From contig NZ_CP034882.1 in assembly GCF_005082825.1 (NCBI RefSeq), positions 384,318-448,317 on the forward strand: a stretch of 64,000 nucleotides of DNA, read 5' to 3'. Source of the DNA: Buchnera aphidicola (Brevicoryne brassicae). GTDB lineage: Bacteria; Pseudomonadota; Gammaproteobacteria; Enterobacterales; Enterobacteriaceae. The position numbers and the translations under genes are program-made. Position 1 is the stretch's first letter; every line of letters begins with the position of its first letter. The notes beneath the pieces were generated by a model. That model was not told the DNA's origin, searched no databases, and worked only from the letters and a program-made list of their open reading frames with translations. This document shows, piece after piece, positions 41,194-52,256 of the stretch.

Positions 41194-42528
41194 TCAAAAC
41201 ACTTTAATTATATCTGCAATATAATGAGCTAATTTATAAACTTTTAAATAATTTTCTCCTTCAACCATAATTCGAATACAAGATTCTGTTCCAGATTTAC
41301 GAATTAAAACACGACTATTTTTACCTAAAATTTTTTTATATTGACTAAGAATAGTTTTTAATTTAACATTTTCTTCTAAATTTATATCTTTTTCTAAAAA
41401 AACATTTAACAATACCTGAGGAAATAATTTTATTTGACTTAGTAAATCATATAAAGTCATATTATTATGAATCATAATCAACAAAACTTGTAAACTAGCT
41501 ATAATCCCATCTCCGGTAGAATGTTTATCAGATAAAATAATATGACCTGACTGTTCTGCTCCTAGTATCCATTTTTTTTCTTGTATTTTTTTATATATAT
41601 TACGATCTCCTATTTGTGTTGGATAGAAGGGAATACCTAATTTTTTTAATCCTAAAACTATTCCCATATTAGTCATTAAAGTTCCTACAACACCTCTATT
41701 TAACTCTTTTATTTTCAAATATTCTTTTGCAATAATATAAATTATTTGATCTCCATCTATTTTATTTCCTAAATGATCTACCATAATAACACGATCTCCA
41801 TCACCATCAAATGCTAAACCAATGTTTGCTTTTTCTGATATCACTGCATTTTTTAAATTTGAGATATTAGTAGATCCTGAGTTTTTATTAATATTTACTC
41901 CATTAGGAGTGGCAGAAAGAATTATTACTTTTGCTCCTAAATCCTGAAAAACTCTTGGTGCTACATTATAAGTTGAACCATTCGCACAATCTATAACAAT
42001 AGTAAATTTAGATAAATTTAAATCTTTAGGATAAATATTTTTACAAAAATTAACGTATTTACATTCAGGATTAATAATTTTACTAGAATAACCATAATGT
42101 ATAAAATCAGGATAAGTAAAAATATTTTTTATTTTTTTTTCAATTTTTAATTCTATTTTTTTAGTTAATTTAATTCCATTTTTATAAAAAATTTTTATCC
42201 CATTATCATCAAAAAGATTATGTGATCCTGAAATAATAATACCCGCTGAAGCATTAAAATATCTGGTAAAATATGAAATTGCTGAGGTCGGTATACAACC
42301 AGCCAATAAAGTAGATATACCTGTAGATAAAATACCAAATTCTAAAGCTGACTGTAATAAAGATCCAGAAATACGCGTATCTCTTCCGATAACAATTTTT
42401 TTTTCTGGATTGTTTCCTAACACCATTCCAATAGCTTTTCCTAATGTCAAACAAAATTCTGGGGTCATAGGATTTTTTCCTACTTTCCCACGTATACCGT
42501 CTGTTTTAAAATATTGCAAATGAGTCAT
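41194..42528 (-). CDS. glmM: Phosphoglucosamine mutase GlmM (MrsA)
   Basis: Converts glucosamine-6-P to glucosamine-1-P for peptidoglycan and LPS precursors. It is 444 aa (E. coli 445). The phosphoserine is Ser102 in GIIISGSHNLFDDNG. The usual Pro after SHN is Leu here, an unusual change next to the active site. The Mg-binding loop DGDGDR and the C-terminal phosphate loop RKSGTESCIRIM are intact. MurA, in this window, acts later in the same pathway. Confidence 0.96.
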   Translation of the reverse strand: MTHLQYFKTDGIRGKVGKNPMTPEFCLTLGKAIGMVLGNNPEKKIVIGRDTRISGSLLQSALEFGILSTGISTLLAGCIPTSAISYFTRYFNASAGIIISGSHNLFDDNGIKIFYKNGIKLTKKIELKIEKKIKNIFTYPDFIHYGYSSKIINPECKYVNFCKNIYPKDLNLSKFTIVIDCANGSTYNVAPRVFQDLGAKVIILSATPNGVNINKNSGSTNISNLKNAVISEKANIGLAFDGDGDRVIMVDHLGNKIDGDQIIYIIAKEYLKIKELNRGVVGTLMTNMGIVLGLKKLGIPFYPTQIGDRNIYKKIQEKKWILGAEQSGHIILSDKHSTGDGIIASLQVLLIMIHNNMTLYDLLSQIKLFPQVLLNVFLEKDINLEENVKLKTILSQYKKILGKNSRVLIRKSGTESCIRIMVEGENYLKVYKLAHYIADIIKVF

Positions 42529-42603
42529 AACAATTTTATTCCTACACTCAATTTTAAATATAATTATATTTGCAATAAATTATAATAATTATTCTGTATA
42601 GTT

Positions 42604-42650
42604 AAAAAATAAGATGAAGTTATAATAACTTTATCACTTCATCTTATTTT
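42604..42650 (-). terminator. ftsH terminator, long hairpin
   Basis: A 15-bp perfect stem (42606-42620 with 42636-42650), core AAGATGAAGT/ACTTCATCTT. Read on the minus strand it ends in a T run. An alternative smaller hairpin, AAGTTA/TAACTT (42617-42622 and 42626-42631), overlaps it. It separates ftsH from glmM, where E. coli has folP; the rest of 42529-42759 shows nothing. Confidence 0.85.
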
Positions 42651-42759
42651 AATACACATTAAATTAAAAAATTTTAAAAAAAATAAAATAATATTATTGA
42701 TAGAAAAATTTTTTTTAAACATATTATGAAATATATTTATATTTCTAAATTTTTAAAAA

Positions 42760-44604
42760 TTATGTACTAATGTCAGTCGCTGTCCATCCTTGTGGTTTGC
42801 GTACTTCTCGTCTTTCCATTAAATCATCAATTTGAAATGCATCAATAGTTTCATATTTTATTAAAGCATCTTTCATTGCATGTAATATATCAATATTTTC
42901 ATTTAAAATATTTCGAGCTCGACTATAATTAGTTTCAATTAATAATTTTACTTCTTCGTCAATAATTCTAGCTGTTTCATCAGACATATGTTTTGCTTTA
43001 GCTACTGAACGACCTAGAAACACTTCTTCTTCTTCTTCAGCATATAGTAAAGGTCCTAGTTTATCTGAAAAACCCCATTGAGTTACCATATTTCGAGCTA
43101 AATTTGTAGCTATTTTAATATCATTACAAGCACCAGTAGAAACATTTTTTGATCCATAAATAATTTCTTCTGCTAAACGACCACCATATAAAGTAGATAT
43201 TTGACTTTCTAATTTTTGTCGACTGATACTAAGTGTATCTGATTCTGGTAAAAAGAACGTAACACCTAATGCTCGTCCTCTAGGAATAATAGTAACTTTA
43301 TGAGCAGGATCATGATCAGGTACTAATCGTCCAATAATTACATGACCAGCTTCATGATAAGCAGTAGACTCTTTTTGAAAATCACTCATAACCATTGATT
43401 TTCTTTCAGAACCCATCATCATTTTATCTTTAGCCCTTTCAAATTCCAACATAGATACTACACGATTATTAAGTCTGGCAGCAAAAAGAGCAGCTTCATT
43501 AACTAAATTTGCTAAATCAGCACCTGAAAAACCTGGGGTTCCACGTGCAATAATCATAGGGTCTACATCTTTAGATAAAGGAACTTTTTTCATGTGAACT
43601 TTTAAAATTTGTTCTCTTCCACGAATATCTGGAAGAGGTACAATAACCTGACGATCAAATCGACCAGGACGTAATAATGCAGGATCTAAAACATCAGGTC
43701 TATTAGTAGCGGCTATTAAAATAACACCTTCATTTCCATCAAATCCATCCATTTCAACTAGCATTTGATTTAGTGTTTGTTCTCTTTCATCATGTCCACC
43801 GCCTAATCCTGTACCTCTTTGTCGTCCTACTGCGTCAATTTCATCAATAAATATTATACATGGAGCTGACTTTCTTGAATGCTCAAACATATCTCTCACT
43901 CTAGAAGCACCAACTCCAACAAACATTTCTACAAAATCAGATCCTGAAATAGTAAAAAATGGAACTTTTGCTTCTCCAGCTATTGCTTTTGCAAGTAAAG
44001 TTTTACCAGTCCCAGGTGGACCAACCATTAATACTCCTTTCGGAATTTTTCCTCCTAGTTTTTGAAAACGACTAGGTTCTTTAAGGTATTCAACTAATTC
44101 ACTCACTTCTTCTTTTGCCTCATCACATCCTGCAACATCTGAAAAAGTAGTTTGAATTTGATTCTCTGATAACATACGTGCTTTACTTTTTCCAAAAGAC
44201 ATAGCACCTTTTCCACCACCTATTTGCATTTGCCTCATAAAAAATATCCATACACCAATTAATAATAACATTGGAAACCAAGAAATAAAAATCGAAATTA
44301 GAAGACTTGGTTCTTCAGGAATAGAACCTGTAATTTTAACATTTTTTGTTAAAAGATTATCTAATAATTTAGGATCATTAATAGGTATATAAGTAGTATA
44401 TTTACTGCTATCTTTTTTAGTTACGCTAATTACACGTCCATTAATATATGCTTCACGAATCTGATTCTGATTAACTTCTGATAAAAAAGTTGAATAATCA
44501 ACTCTATGATTATTTACATCATGAGCATTGAAGTTTTGAAAAATAGACATCAATATAACTGTTATGACTAACCAGAAGATCAGGTTTTTAACCATATCAT
44601 TCAA
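42760..44604 (-). CDS. ftsH: ATP-dependent zinc metalloprotease FtsH
   Basis: Membrane-anchored AAA+ protease, 614 aa (E. coli 644). Two membrane segments (about 5-22 and 99-120) flank a periplasmic domain. AAA motifs: [19 protein letters not shown] and the [20 protein letters not shown]. Zinc site is HEAGH in [11 protein letters not shown]. The acidic E. coli C-terminal tail is lost. I chose TTG at 44604, 8 nt after GAGAGG; the ATG three codons later is too far from it. It follows rlmE by 60 nt. Confidence 0.97.
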   Translation of the reverse strand: MNDMVKNLIFWLVITVILMSIFQNFNAHDVNNHRVDYSTFLSEVNQNQIREAYINGRVISVTKKDSSKYTTYIPINDPKLLDNLLTKNVKITGSIPEEPSLLISIFISWFPMLLLIGVWIFFMRQMQIGGGKGAMSFGKSKARMLSENQIQTTFSDVAGCDEAKEEVSELVEYLKEPSRFQKLGGKIPKGVLMVGPPGTGKTLLAKAIAGEAKVPFFTISGSDFVEMFVGVGASRVRDMFEHSRKSAPCIIFIDEIDAVGRQRGTGLGGGHDEREQTLNQMLVEMDGFDGNEGVILIAATNRPDVLDPALLRPGRFDRQVIVPLPDIRGREQILKVHMKKVPLSKDVDPMIIARGTPGFSGADLANLVNEAALFAARLNNRVVSMLEFERAKDKMMMGSERKSMVMSDFQKESTAYHEAGHVIIGRLVPDHDPAHKVTIIPRGRALGVTFFLPESDTLSISRQKLESQISTLYGGRLAEEIIYGSKNVSTGACNDIKIATNLARNMVTQWGFSDKLGPLLYAEEEEEVFLGRSVAKAKHMSDETARIIDEEVKLLIETNYSRARNILNENIDILHAMKDALIKYETIDAFQIDDLMERREVRKPQGWTATDIST

Positions 44605-44664
44605 AGGAACAACCTCTCATTGAATCTATATATTAAAAATAACACAGACTAATAACTATAATGT

Positions 44665-45285
44665 TTATCTGATTGCTAGAATGAATATTTCTCGAGATCT
44701 TGTTCGAGAAGTTTTAGGTTTGCAAATTTTGACTTTTTTAAATAGTGTTTTGATTTCTTTGTAAAACTCATTAAAACCTTCTCCTTGAAATGATTTTAAC
44801 AAAAAAATACCGTTTTTAGATAATAAAAAATCTGATATTTTTAATGCTAATTTACATAAATTAATAATACGTGGCATATCAATAGAAAAATTCCCTGTAA
44901 TATTAGGAGACATATCTGACATGACTAAATCAAATTTAATATCACTTAAAGAACTTAATACTAAATTAAATATTTTTTTATTACGAATATCTCCTTGAAA
45001 AAAATTAACACCTTTTATTGGTTTAATAGGTAATACATCAAAAGCTGCAATATATCCTGTTTTTCCTATCTTAGTAATTGCATATTGTGACCAACTTCCA
45101 GGAGCCGCCCCTAAATCAATGACATTCATACCAATTTTAAATAATTTATTAGTTTTGTCTAATTGCTCTAATTTGAACCAAGCTCTAGAACGTATTTTAT
45201 TTTTTTGTGCTTCCTTGACATATTTATCATTAAAATGTTCTAATAGCCAACGATTAGAACTTTTTGATTTTTTTTGAGAATTCAT
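44665..45285 (-). CDS. rlmE: 23S rRNA Um2552 methyltransferase RlmE (FtsJ)
   Basis: 2'-O-methylates U2552 of 23S rRNA, a late 50S assembly step. It is 206 aa (E. coli 209). SAM-binding motif VIDLGAAPGSWSQYA, DLVMSDMSPNITG and the K-D-K-E catalytic tetrad positions (RSRAWFKLEQLD, LLKSFQGEGF) are visible. Paired with ftsH downstream, as in E. coli. The gene yhbY, which lies between greA and rlmE in E. coli, is absent. Confidence 0.96.
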   Translation of the reverse strand: MNSQKKSKSSNRWLLEHFNDKYVKEAQKNKIRSRAWFKLEQLDKTNKLFKIGMNVIDLGAAPGSWSQYAITKIGKTGYIAAFDVLPIKPIKGVNFFQGDIRNKKIFNLVLSSLSDIKFDLVMSDMSPNITGNFSIDMPRIINLCKLALKISDFLLSKNGIFLLKSFQGEGFNEFYKEIKTLFKKVKICKPKTSRTRSREIFILAIR

Positions 45286-45340
45286 ATTCTTATATACGTT
45301 ATAGTTAACTTTTAAAAAATAAAAAATATTTTTTATATGA

Positions 45341-45820
45341 TTAAATATAATCTATTTTTAAAATTTTATATTCAACATTGCCACCTGGTGTATATATTAC
45401 TACAGTGGCATTATTTTTTTTTCCAATCAGACCTCTAGACATTGGAGAATTTATAGAAATTAAATTTTGTTTAAAATCAGATTCATCATCACCTACAATT
45501 TGATAAGTAAATTTTTCATTTGTTTTTATATTTAAAACAGTAACAGTAGAACCAAAAATTACTCGTCCATTGTTAGATAATTTTGTTACATCTATAATTT
45601 GCGAATTAGATAATTTTGCTTCAATTTCCTTAATACGTCCTTCACAAAAACTTTGTTCTTCACGAGCTGAATGATATTCAGCATTTTCTTTTAAATCACC
45701 ATGTTGCCTTGCTTCTGCAATTGCATTAATAATACGAGGACGTTTTATACTCTTTAATTGTTGAAGTTCTTGACGAAGTTTCTCTGCACCTCTTACAGTC
45801 ATTGGAATTAAATTAATCAT
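45341..45820 (-). CDS. greA: Transcript cleavage factor GreA
   Basis: Rescues backtracked RNA polymerase by stimulating cleavage. It is 159 aa (E. coli 158). I chose the ATG at 45820 because GGAG lies 9 nt before it and it gives [16 protein letters not shown]; five extra in-frame codons upstream are not typical. The coiled-coil N-terminal domain keeps the acidic tip ([17 protein letters not shown]). The C-terminal globular domain ([18 protein letters not shown]) is intact. Confidence 0.96.
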   Translation of the reverse strand: MINLIPMTVRGAEKLRQELQQLKSIKRPRIINAIAEARQHGDLKENAEYHSAREEQSFCEGRIKEIEAKLSNSQIIDVTKLSNNGRVIFGSTVTVLNIKTNEKFTYQIVGDDESDFKQNLISINSPMSRGLIGKKNNATVVIYTPGGNVEYKILKIDYI

Positions 45821-46353
45821 ATTTACACACTCCATTATTTTTTTATTTAATATTGTAAAAAATTATTTTTAATAAAAAAAACATCTTGTTTACAATATAT
45901 ATATATATAAATACTTTTTAAAATTAAAAAAAATGTTAAAATTTTAAATATTTTCAGTAAAAATATATATTTTATAACATAATATGTTTGTATGTAATTT
46001 TTAAACTATCAAGATTTTTATTAATGTGATTAAAAATTTTTTATAAAAAATTATATTTAAATAAATATAAAAAATAATTTAAAATTAATTATGTATTTTT
46101 TAGTTTCACTTAAAAATATTTTTTTTAAATATATACTTTTTTTGATAATAAAAATTTATATTGTTTTATATTAAAGTAAAAAATATAATTTATCAAAATT
46201 TTAAAAAATTCATTCTATTAATATGTAACATTATATGTCTTATTTGAAATATTTAATATATTTTACATATTTTTTAGTATCGATAAAATCATCATTTCAA
46301 TTTTTTTAAGATTTTAAAATCTTTTCAAAAATTTAATCAAAAGTACATTAAAA
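45821..46353. other. Large greA/ibaG divergent spacer
   Basis: 533 bases without a gene, the longest gap here and almost entirely A and T. It marks a rearrangement junction relative to E. coli, where greA and ibaG-murA are further apart. Two structures stand out: TATTGTAAA (45851-45859) with TTTACAATA (45889-45897) near greA, and a 16-bp perfect palindrome AAGATTTTAAAATCTT (46308-46323) 30 nt before ibaG. No decayed gene is recognisable. Confidence 0.5.
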
Positions 46354-46623
46354 ATGAATAATCAAGAAATAAAATCATTACTTATTACTGAGTTAAATTT
46401 AAAAGAAGCATATATTACAGGCGATAGTAATCATATTAAAATAATCGTCATAGGAGATATATTCAAAGGAGAAAGTCAAGTAAAAAGACAACAAATAGTT
46501 TATGCACCTTTAATAAATATGATTGCAAAACAACATATTCATGCAATTTCTATTGTTGCTTATACAGCTGAAGAATGGAAAAAAAACAACAAAAAAATTA
46601 AGAACTCTATTCATAAAACATAA
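46354..46623 (+). CDS. ibaG: BolA-family protein IbaG (YrbA)
   Basis: BolA-like protein, 89 aa, linked in E. coli to iron-sulfur cluster trafficking with monothiol glutaredoxin and to acid stress. The start NNQEIKSLLITELNLKEAYITGD and the core QIVYAPLINMIAKQHIHAISIVAYTAEEW match IbaG. It lies 40 nt before murA, as in E. coli. No strong Shine-Dalgarno precedes the ATG. Confidence 0.92.
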   Translation: MNNQEIKSLLITELNLKEAYITGDSNHIKIIVIGDIFKGESQVKRQQIVYAPLINMIAKQHIHAISIVAYTAEEWKKNNKKIKNSIHKT

Positions 46624-46663
46624 GAAAATTTTACATATTAATAAAATAGAGATTTATCAATAA

Positions 46664-47914
46664 ATGGATAAATTTTTTATAATAGGTAGCAAAAGTTTAA
46701 ATGGAAACGTTTCTATTTCTGGTTCTAAAAACGCCGCATTACCAATTTTATTTATGAGTATATTGACAGAAGAAAAAATAAAAATCAGAAATATTCCCAA
46801 TTTGACAGATGTTAATATAGCACTTGAATTACTTGAATACTTAGGAGCAAAAATAAAACATCAAAAAATATTATATATTGATCCTAGTTCAATTAATAAC
46901 TTTTCACCTCCATATGATTTGATTAAAAAAATCAGAGCTTCTATATGGATATTAGCTCCTCTTTTAACACGATTTGGAAAAGCTAAAATATTTTTTCCTG
47001 GAGGATGTCAAATAGGAAAAAGGCCAATAGATTTGCATATAAAAGGTCTAATTAAATTAGGTGCTACAATTAATTTAGAAAAAAACTGTATTAATGCATC
47101 TATAAAAGGACGTTTTCAAGGTAAATACATCCTAATGAAAAAAAATAGTGTTGGCGCAACTATTACAATTATGAGTGCAGCTGCTTTAGCTCAAGGTATT
47201 ACCGTTATTGATAATGCAGCTCAAGAACCTGAAATAATTGATATTGCAAATTTTTTAAATACATTAGGTGCTAATATTATTGGAGCAGGTAGTAATAAAA
47301 TATTTATTACAGGTGTTTTAAAATTAAAAGGAGGCACACATCAAATCATTCCAGATAGAATTGAAACAGGAACTTTTTTAGTTGCCGCAGCTGTATCTCA
47401 AGGGAAAATTATTTGTCATAACACTGAACCTAAACACTTAAAAAGTGTATTAGTAAAACTAACTGAAGCTGGAGCAAATATTAATATAGGAAAAAATTGG
47501 ATTAAATTAGATATGAGAGGGAAAAGACCTAAATCCTTAAATATTCATACCGCACCTTATCCCGGATTTCCAACGGATATGCAATCTCAATTTGCTTTAT
47601 TAAATACAATTTCTAAAGGCGTAGGTAATATTACTGAAACCATATTTGAAAATCGTTTTAATTATGTTTCAGAATTGATTAATATGGGAGCTAAAATTAA
47701 AATAAAAAAAAATACTATTGTGTGCTATGGGATACCTATATTATCATCTGCAAATGTTTTTTGTACTGATTTAAGAGCATCTGCAACATTAGTTTTAGCT
47801 GGCTGTATTTCTAAAGGCGTAACAATAGTTAATAAAACACAACATCTTATTAGAGGATATGAATTATTTCATAAGAAATTAAATAAATTAGGAGCTGATA
47901 TTACAATGATATGA
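46664..47914 (+). CDS. murA: UDP-GlcNAc 1-carboxyvinyltransferase MurA
   Basis: First committed step of peptidoglycan synthesis, the target of fosfomycin. It is 416 aa (E. coli 419). The catalytic Cys115 is in PGGCQIGKRP at the E. coli position. Lys22 (SGSKNAALP) and the C-terminal DLRASATLVLAG block are conserved. It follows ibaG. Together with glmM and lpoB in this window it shows a retained cell-wall pathway. Confidence 0.97.
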   Translation: MDKFFIIGSKSLNGNVSISGSKNAALPILFMSILTEEKIKIRNIPNLTDVNIALELLEYLGAKIKHQKILYIDPSSINNFSPPYDLIKKIRASIWILAPLLTRFGKAKIFFPGGCQIGKRPIDLHIKGLIKLGATINLEKNCINASIKGRFQGKYILMKKNSVGATITIMSAAALAQGITVIDNAAQEPEIIDIANFLNTLGANIIGAGSNKIFITGVLKLKGGTHQIIPDRIETGTFLVAAAVSQGKIICHNTEPKHLKSVLVKLTEAGANINIGKNWIKLDMRGKRPKSLNIHTAPYPGFPTDMQSQFALLNTISKGVGNITETIFENRFNYVSELINMGAKIKIKKNTIVCYGIPILSSANVFCTDLRASATLVLAGCISKGVTIVNKTQHLIRGYELFHKKLNKLGADITMI

Positions 47915-48081
47915 AAAAATACTCGTCATTTAATTTATGAAATAAAACAATTGTAAAATAGACTTTTTATTTAAAAAAATAGTATTTTTAAGTAAAAAAT
48001 TAATTATATTTTATTTTAAAACAAGCAAAAAATTAACTATAAAAAAATACAAATAATTAGTCACAATCATCGGAGTCTTGT

Positions 48082-48408
48082 ATGTATGCAGTTTTTATAA
48101 GTGGTGGAAAACAACATAGAGCAACTAAAAATCAGATTATAAGATTAGAAAAATTAAATAATTCACTTGGTACAACTATAGAATTTAATCAAATTTTAAT
48201 GATTTCTAATGAAGATTTTACAAAAATTGGCACACCTTTTATAAAAGGTGCAAAAATAAAAGCTCATATTGAAAATCACGGTCGTCTGAAAAAAATAAAA
48301 GTTGTTAAATTTAATCGCCGCAAGCATTATAAAAAACAACAAGGTCATCGTCAATATTTTACTGATGTAAAAATTATAGATATTAATCATATTTCAGAAG
48401 AGAGTTAA
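48082..48408 (+). CDS. rplU: 50S ribosomal protein L21
   Basis: 108 aa (E. coli 103). It starts [25 protein letters not shown] after CGGAG. The basic C-terminal RNA-binding loop ([20 protein letters not shown]) is typical. It precedes rpmA by 4 nt. E. coli has ispB upstream; the 167-nt spacer here after murA has no gene and no sign of one. Confidence 0.97.
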   Translation: MYAVFISGGKQHRATKNQIIRLEKLNNSLGTTIEFNQILMISNEDFTKIGTPFIKGAKIKAHIENHGRLKKIKVVKFNRRKHYKKQQGHRQYFTDVKIIDINHISEES

Positions 48409-48412
48409 AAAA

Positions 48413-48667
48413 ATGGCACATAAAAAAGCTGGAGGATCTACTAGAAATGGACGAGATTCTAATGCTCAAAGACTGGGTGTTAAATGTTTTGGCGGTCAGT
48501 TAATTTCAGCTGGTAGTATAATTGTTAAACAACGTGGAACAAAATTTCATCCTGGTAAAAATGTATCCTGTGGGAAAGATCATACAATTTTTGCTACTTC
48601 AAAAGGAAAAGTAGAATTTAAAAAAAAAGGATTAAAGAAAAGAACGTATATTAATATTATAAATTAA
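48413..48667 (+). CDS. rpmA: 50S ribosomal protein L27
   Basis: 84 aa (E. coli 85). The N-terminal [20 protein letters not shown] tail, which reaches the peptidyl-transferase centre, is nearly identical to E. coli. GVKCFGGQ and [14 protein letters not shown] blocks (here [12 protein letters not shown]) follow. Translationally close to rplU. Confidence 0.98.
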   Translation: MAHKKAGGSTRNGRDSNAQRLGVKCFGGQLISAGSIIVKQRGTKFHPGKNVSCGKDHTIFATSKGKVEFKKKGLKKRTYINIIN

Positions 48668-48674
48668 AATATGC

Positions 48675-48702
48675 AAAAACCCCCTTTTTTTAGGGGTTTA
48701 AT
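48675..48702 (+). terminator. rplU-rpmA terminator
   Basis: AAACCCC (48677-48683), loop CTTTTTTTA, GGGGTTT (48693-48699), then AATAATC. The stem is GC-rich for this genome and lies 9 nt after the rpmA stop. The following T run is short, so it may give partial read-through into obgE. Confidence 0.7.
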
Positions 48703-48740
48703 AATCAACATCTTCTAAGATATATAATTTTTTAAAATAA

Positions 48741-49805
<1,065 letters not shown>

Positions 49806-49840
49806 CTAAAAAATAACTATTTTTAAAGTTTTTTCTAATC

Positions 49841-50233
49841 TTAACGTTTTGAAAATTGTGGACGCTTTCTTGCTTTACGAAAACCTACTTTTTTGCGTTC
49901 AACTTGACGAGAATCACGTGTCACAAATCCAGATTTTCTTAATTCAAAACGTAATGATTGATTATATTTAATTAACGCACGCGTAATACCTTGACGAATT
50001 GCACCTGCTTGACCAGAGATACCTCCTCCTTTAACAGTAATATAAATATTGAATTTATTCATCATGTCAACTAATTCTAATGGCTGACGAACAATCATAC
50101 ATGAAGTTTCGCGACCAAAATATTCTTGTAAAGAACGTTTGTTTACAACTATCTCTCCATTTCCAGATCTTAAAAAAACTCGAGCAGAAGAGCTTTTTCG
50201 ACGACCAGTTCCATAATTTTGATGCTGAATCAT
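49841..50233 (-). CDS. rpsI: 30S ribosomal protein S9
   Basis: 130 aa, as in E. coli. Conserved [17 protein letters not shown] near the N-terminus, [19 protein letters not shown], and the C-terminal tail [11 protein letters not shown] whose last Arg contacts P-site tRNA. It follows rplM by 15 nt, the universal L13-S9 operon. Confidence 0.98.
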   Translation of the reverse strand: MIQHQNYGTGRRKSSSARVFLRSGNGEIVVNKRSLQEYFGRETSCMIVRQPLELVDMMNKFNIYITVKGGGISGQAGAIRQGITRALIKYNQSLRFELRKSGFVTRDSRQVERKKVGFRKARKRPQFSKR

Positions 50234-50248
50234 TTTTTATACCTTTAA

Positions 50249-50677
50249 TTAAATTTTTAATAATTGAGGATTTTGCGCTATATGATAATGATTTTCATTT
50301 GGAAAAACTTTTAATTTTTTAAACATTGCACGTCCCAAAGGTCCTTTTGGCAACATACCTTTGACTGCAATTTCAATTACTTTTTCCGGAGAACGAATTA
50401 TCATCTCTTCAAATCTAAATTGTTTTATTCCACCGACATAACCAGTATGGTGATAATAAATTTTATTTGTTTTTTTTCTTCCTGTAACTAATATTTTTGA
50501 AGCATTTAAAACAATAATATAATCTCCAGTATCAAGGTGAGGAGTATATTCCACTTTATGTTTACCCCGAAGACGAAGAGATAATTCACTTGCTAATCTA
50601 CCTAATATTTTATTAGTTGCATCTACGTAATACCAATTTCTTTTAATATTACTTGATTTAATTGAAAAAGTTTTCAT
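50249..50677 (-). CDS. rplM: 50S ribosomal protein L13
   Basis: 142 aa, equal to E. coli. I chose the ATG at 50677 ([20 protein letters not shown]). The frame stays open 31 codons upstream with a hydrophobic run, but that part has no family counterpart and lies in the promoter region. Conserved: [51 protein letters not shown]. Confidence 0.97.
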   Translation of the reverse strand: MKTFSIKSSNIKRNWYYVDATNKILGRLASELSLRLRGKHKVEYTPHLDTGDYIIVLNASKILVTGRKKTNKIYYHHTGYVGGIKQFRFEEMIIRSPEKVIEIAVKGMLPKGPLGRAMFKKLKVFPNENHYHIAQNPQLLKI

Positions 50678-50965
50678 TGACAAACCACATTGAAATATAA
50701 TTATTTGTATATAAAATAATACTATGATTAGAATTAATAAGATATAGTAAATACATTTAACTACAAACATACAATTTAAACTATCTTATACAAGATTATA
50801 AAAATAATTTAATATAATATCTTTGTTTAAAATAATAAATATATAATTAAAAATATTGATTTACTCATGCTTTTAATAAAATTAAATTTTTATACAAAAC
50901 ATGTTTTTAAGAAAAATTCACTTTTTAAATATCAGAAATGTTACATATTTCATAGGTAATAAATT

Positions 50966-52120
50966 ATGCCTAACAATCCACTACTTGTTTTCCGTGATCA
51001 AATTAATAATATTGATAAAAAAATAGTACAATTATTATCAGAAAGAAAAACACTAGTATTAAAAATAGCTAAATCTAAAATAAAAAATAATCAATCAATA
51101 CGGGATATAGAACGTGAAAAAAAAATGTTACAAGAATTAATTGTTTTAGGTAAAAAAAATCATTTAACGGCTGAATATATTACTCGATTATTTCAACTGA
51201 TAATTGAAGAATCTGTGTCAACTCAAAAAAAAATGTTACAAAAATTTTGTAATAATCATAAAAAAAATATTTCTAATTTTTCTTTTTTAGGTCCTAAAGG
51301 TTCCTATTCTCATATTGCTGCTTGCGAATATGCAAATCAAAATTTTAAAACATGTATTACAAAAGAATGTACAACATTTGAAGAAGTTGTCATATCAGTA
51401 GAAAATAATGAATCAGACTATGCTGTTTTACCAATAGAAAATACTTGTTCTGGTTATATTAATGAAATTTTTTATTTATTAAAAAAAACTAATTTATTTA
51501 TTATTGGAGAAATTAGTATATTGATTGATCACTGTTTACTTTCAATTCAAAAAGTTGAATTAAATAAAATTAAAACAGTATATAGTCATCCTCAACCCTT
51601 TCAACAATGTAGTAACTTTATTAAAAAATTTCCAAAATGGAAAATAAAATATACAAAAAGTACAGCTGATGCAATGAAAAAAATTTCTCAGTATAACGAT
51701 CCAAGAAATGCAGCATTAGGAAGTGAAATAGGAAGTAAAATTTATGGATTAAATATTTTATCTAAAAATTTAGCAAATCAAGAAAAAAATATTACAAGAT
51801 TTATTTTACTGAATAGAAATCCTATTGAAGTATCTAAAAAAATACTAGCTAAAACAACATTAATATTTAGTACAGGACAAGAATTAGGAGCTCTTGCTAA
51901 AGTATTATTAATATTACAAGAAAAAAAAATAATTATGAAAAAATTAACTTCTCATACCATTTATAAAAATCTATGGGAAGAAATTTTTTATATTGATATT
52001 GAAGCAAATCTATCATCAACTTTAATGCAAGAAACAATAAAAAAAATCGAAAAAATCACTAAATTTGTAAAAATTCTAGGATGTTATCCTAGTGAAAAAA
52101 TTATTCCAACAATACCGTGA
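50966..52120 (+). CDS. pheA: Bifunctional chorismate mutase/prephenate dehydratase PheA
   Basis: Makes phenylpyruvate, the precursor of Phe that aphids need. It is 384 aa (E. coli 386). Chorismate mutase domain 1-90 (IDKKIVQLLSERKTLVLKIAKSK). Prephenate dehydratase about 105-285 (FLGPKGSYSHIAA). A C-terminal ACT-type regulatory domain follows (LWEEIFYIDIEANL). The Phe-binding motifs are altered: GALV is GALA (308-311) and ESRP is TSHT (327-330). That suggests loss of Phe feedback. No pheL-type attenuator is seen upstream. Confidence 0.96.
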   Translation: MPNNPLLVFRDQINNIDKKIVQLLSERKTLVLKIAKSKIKNNQSIRDIEREKKMLQELIVLGKKNHLTAEYITRLFQLIIEESVSTQKKMLQKFCNNHKKNISNFSFLGPKGSYSHIAACEYANQNFKTCITKECTTFEEVVISVENNESDYAVLPIENTCSGYINEIFYLLKKTNLFIIGEISILIDHCLLSIQKVELNKIKTVYSHPQPFQQCSNFIKKFPKWKIKYTKSTADAMKKISQYNDPRNAALGSEIGSKIYGLNILSKNLANQEKNITRFILLNRNPIEVSKKILAKTTLIFSTGQELGALAKVLLILQEKKIIMKKLTSHTIYKNLWEEIFYIDIEANLSSTLMQETIKKIEKITKFVKILGCYPSEKIIPTIP

Positions 52121-52256
52121 AATTTTCAAAAACAAAAATATTTTAATAAAATATAGTTACTTTTAAAAAAAGTATCTAAAATATTAAAAATAATTTTTTA
52201 AAAACATTATTTTAATTAAGATATATATTCAGAAATTTTAATATGAGCAATCAACA

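Noticed and set aside
50678..50770. 31-codon hydrophobic N-terminal extension of rplM
   Set aside because: L13 has no such extension; the ATG at 50677 gives the exact family start and length.
50867..50959. 30-codon open frame before pheA, in the place of a pheL leader peptide
   Set aside because: Phe codons are scattered, not in runs; no Shine-Dalgarno and no terminator/antiterminator pair follows, so it does not look like an attenuator.
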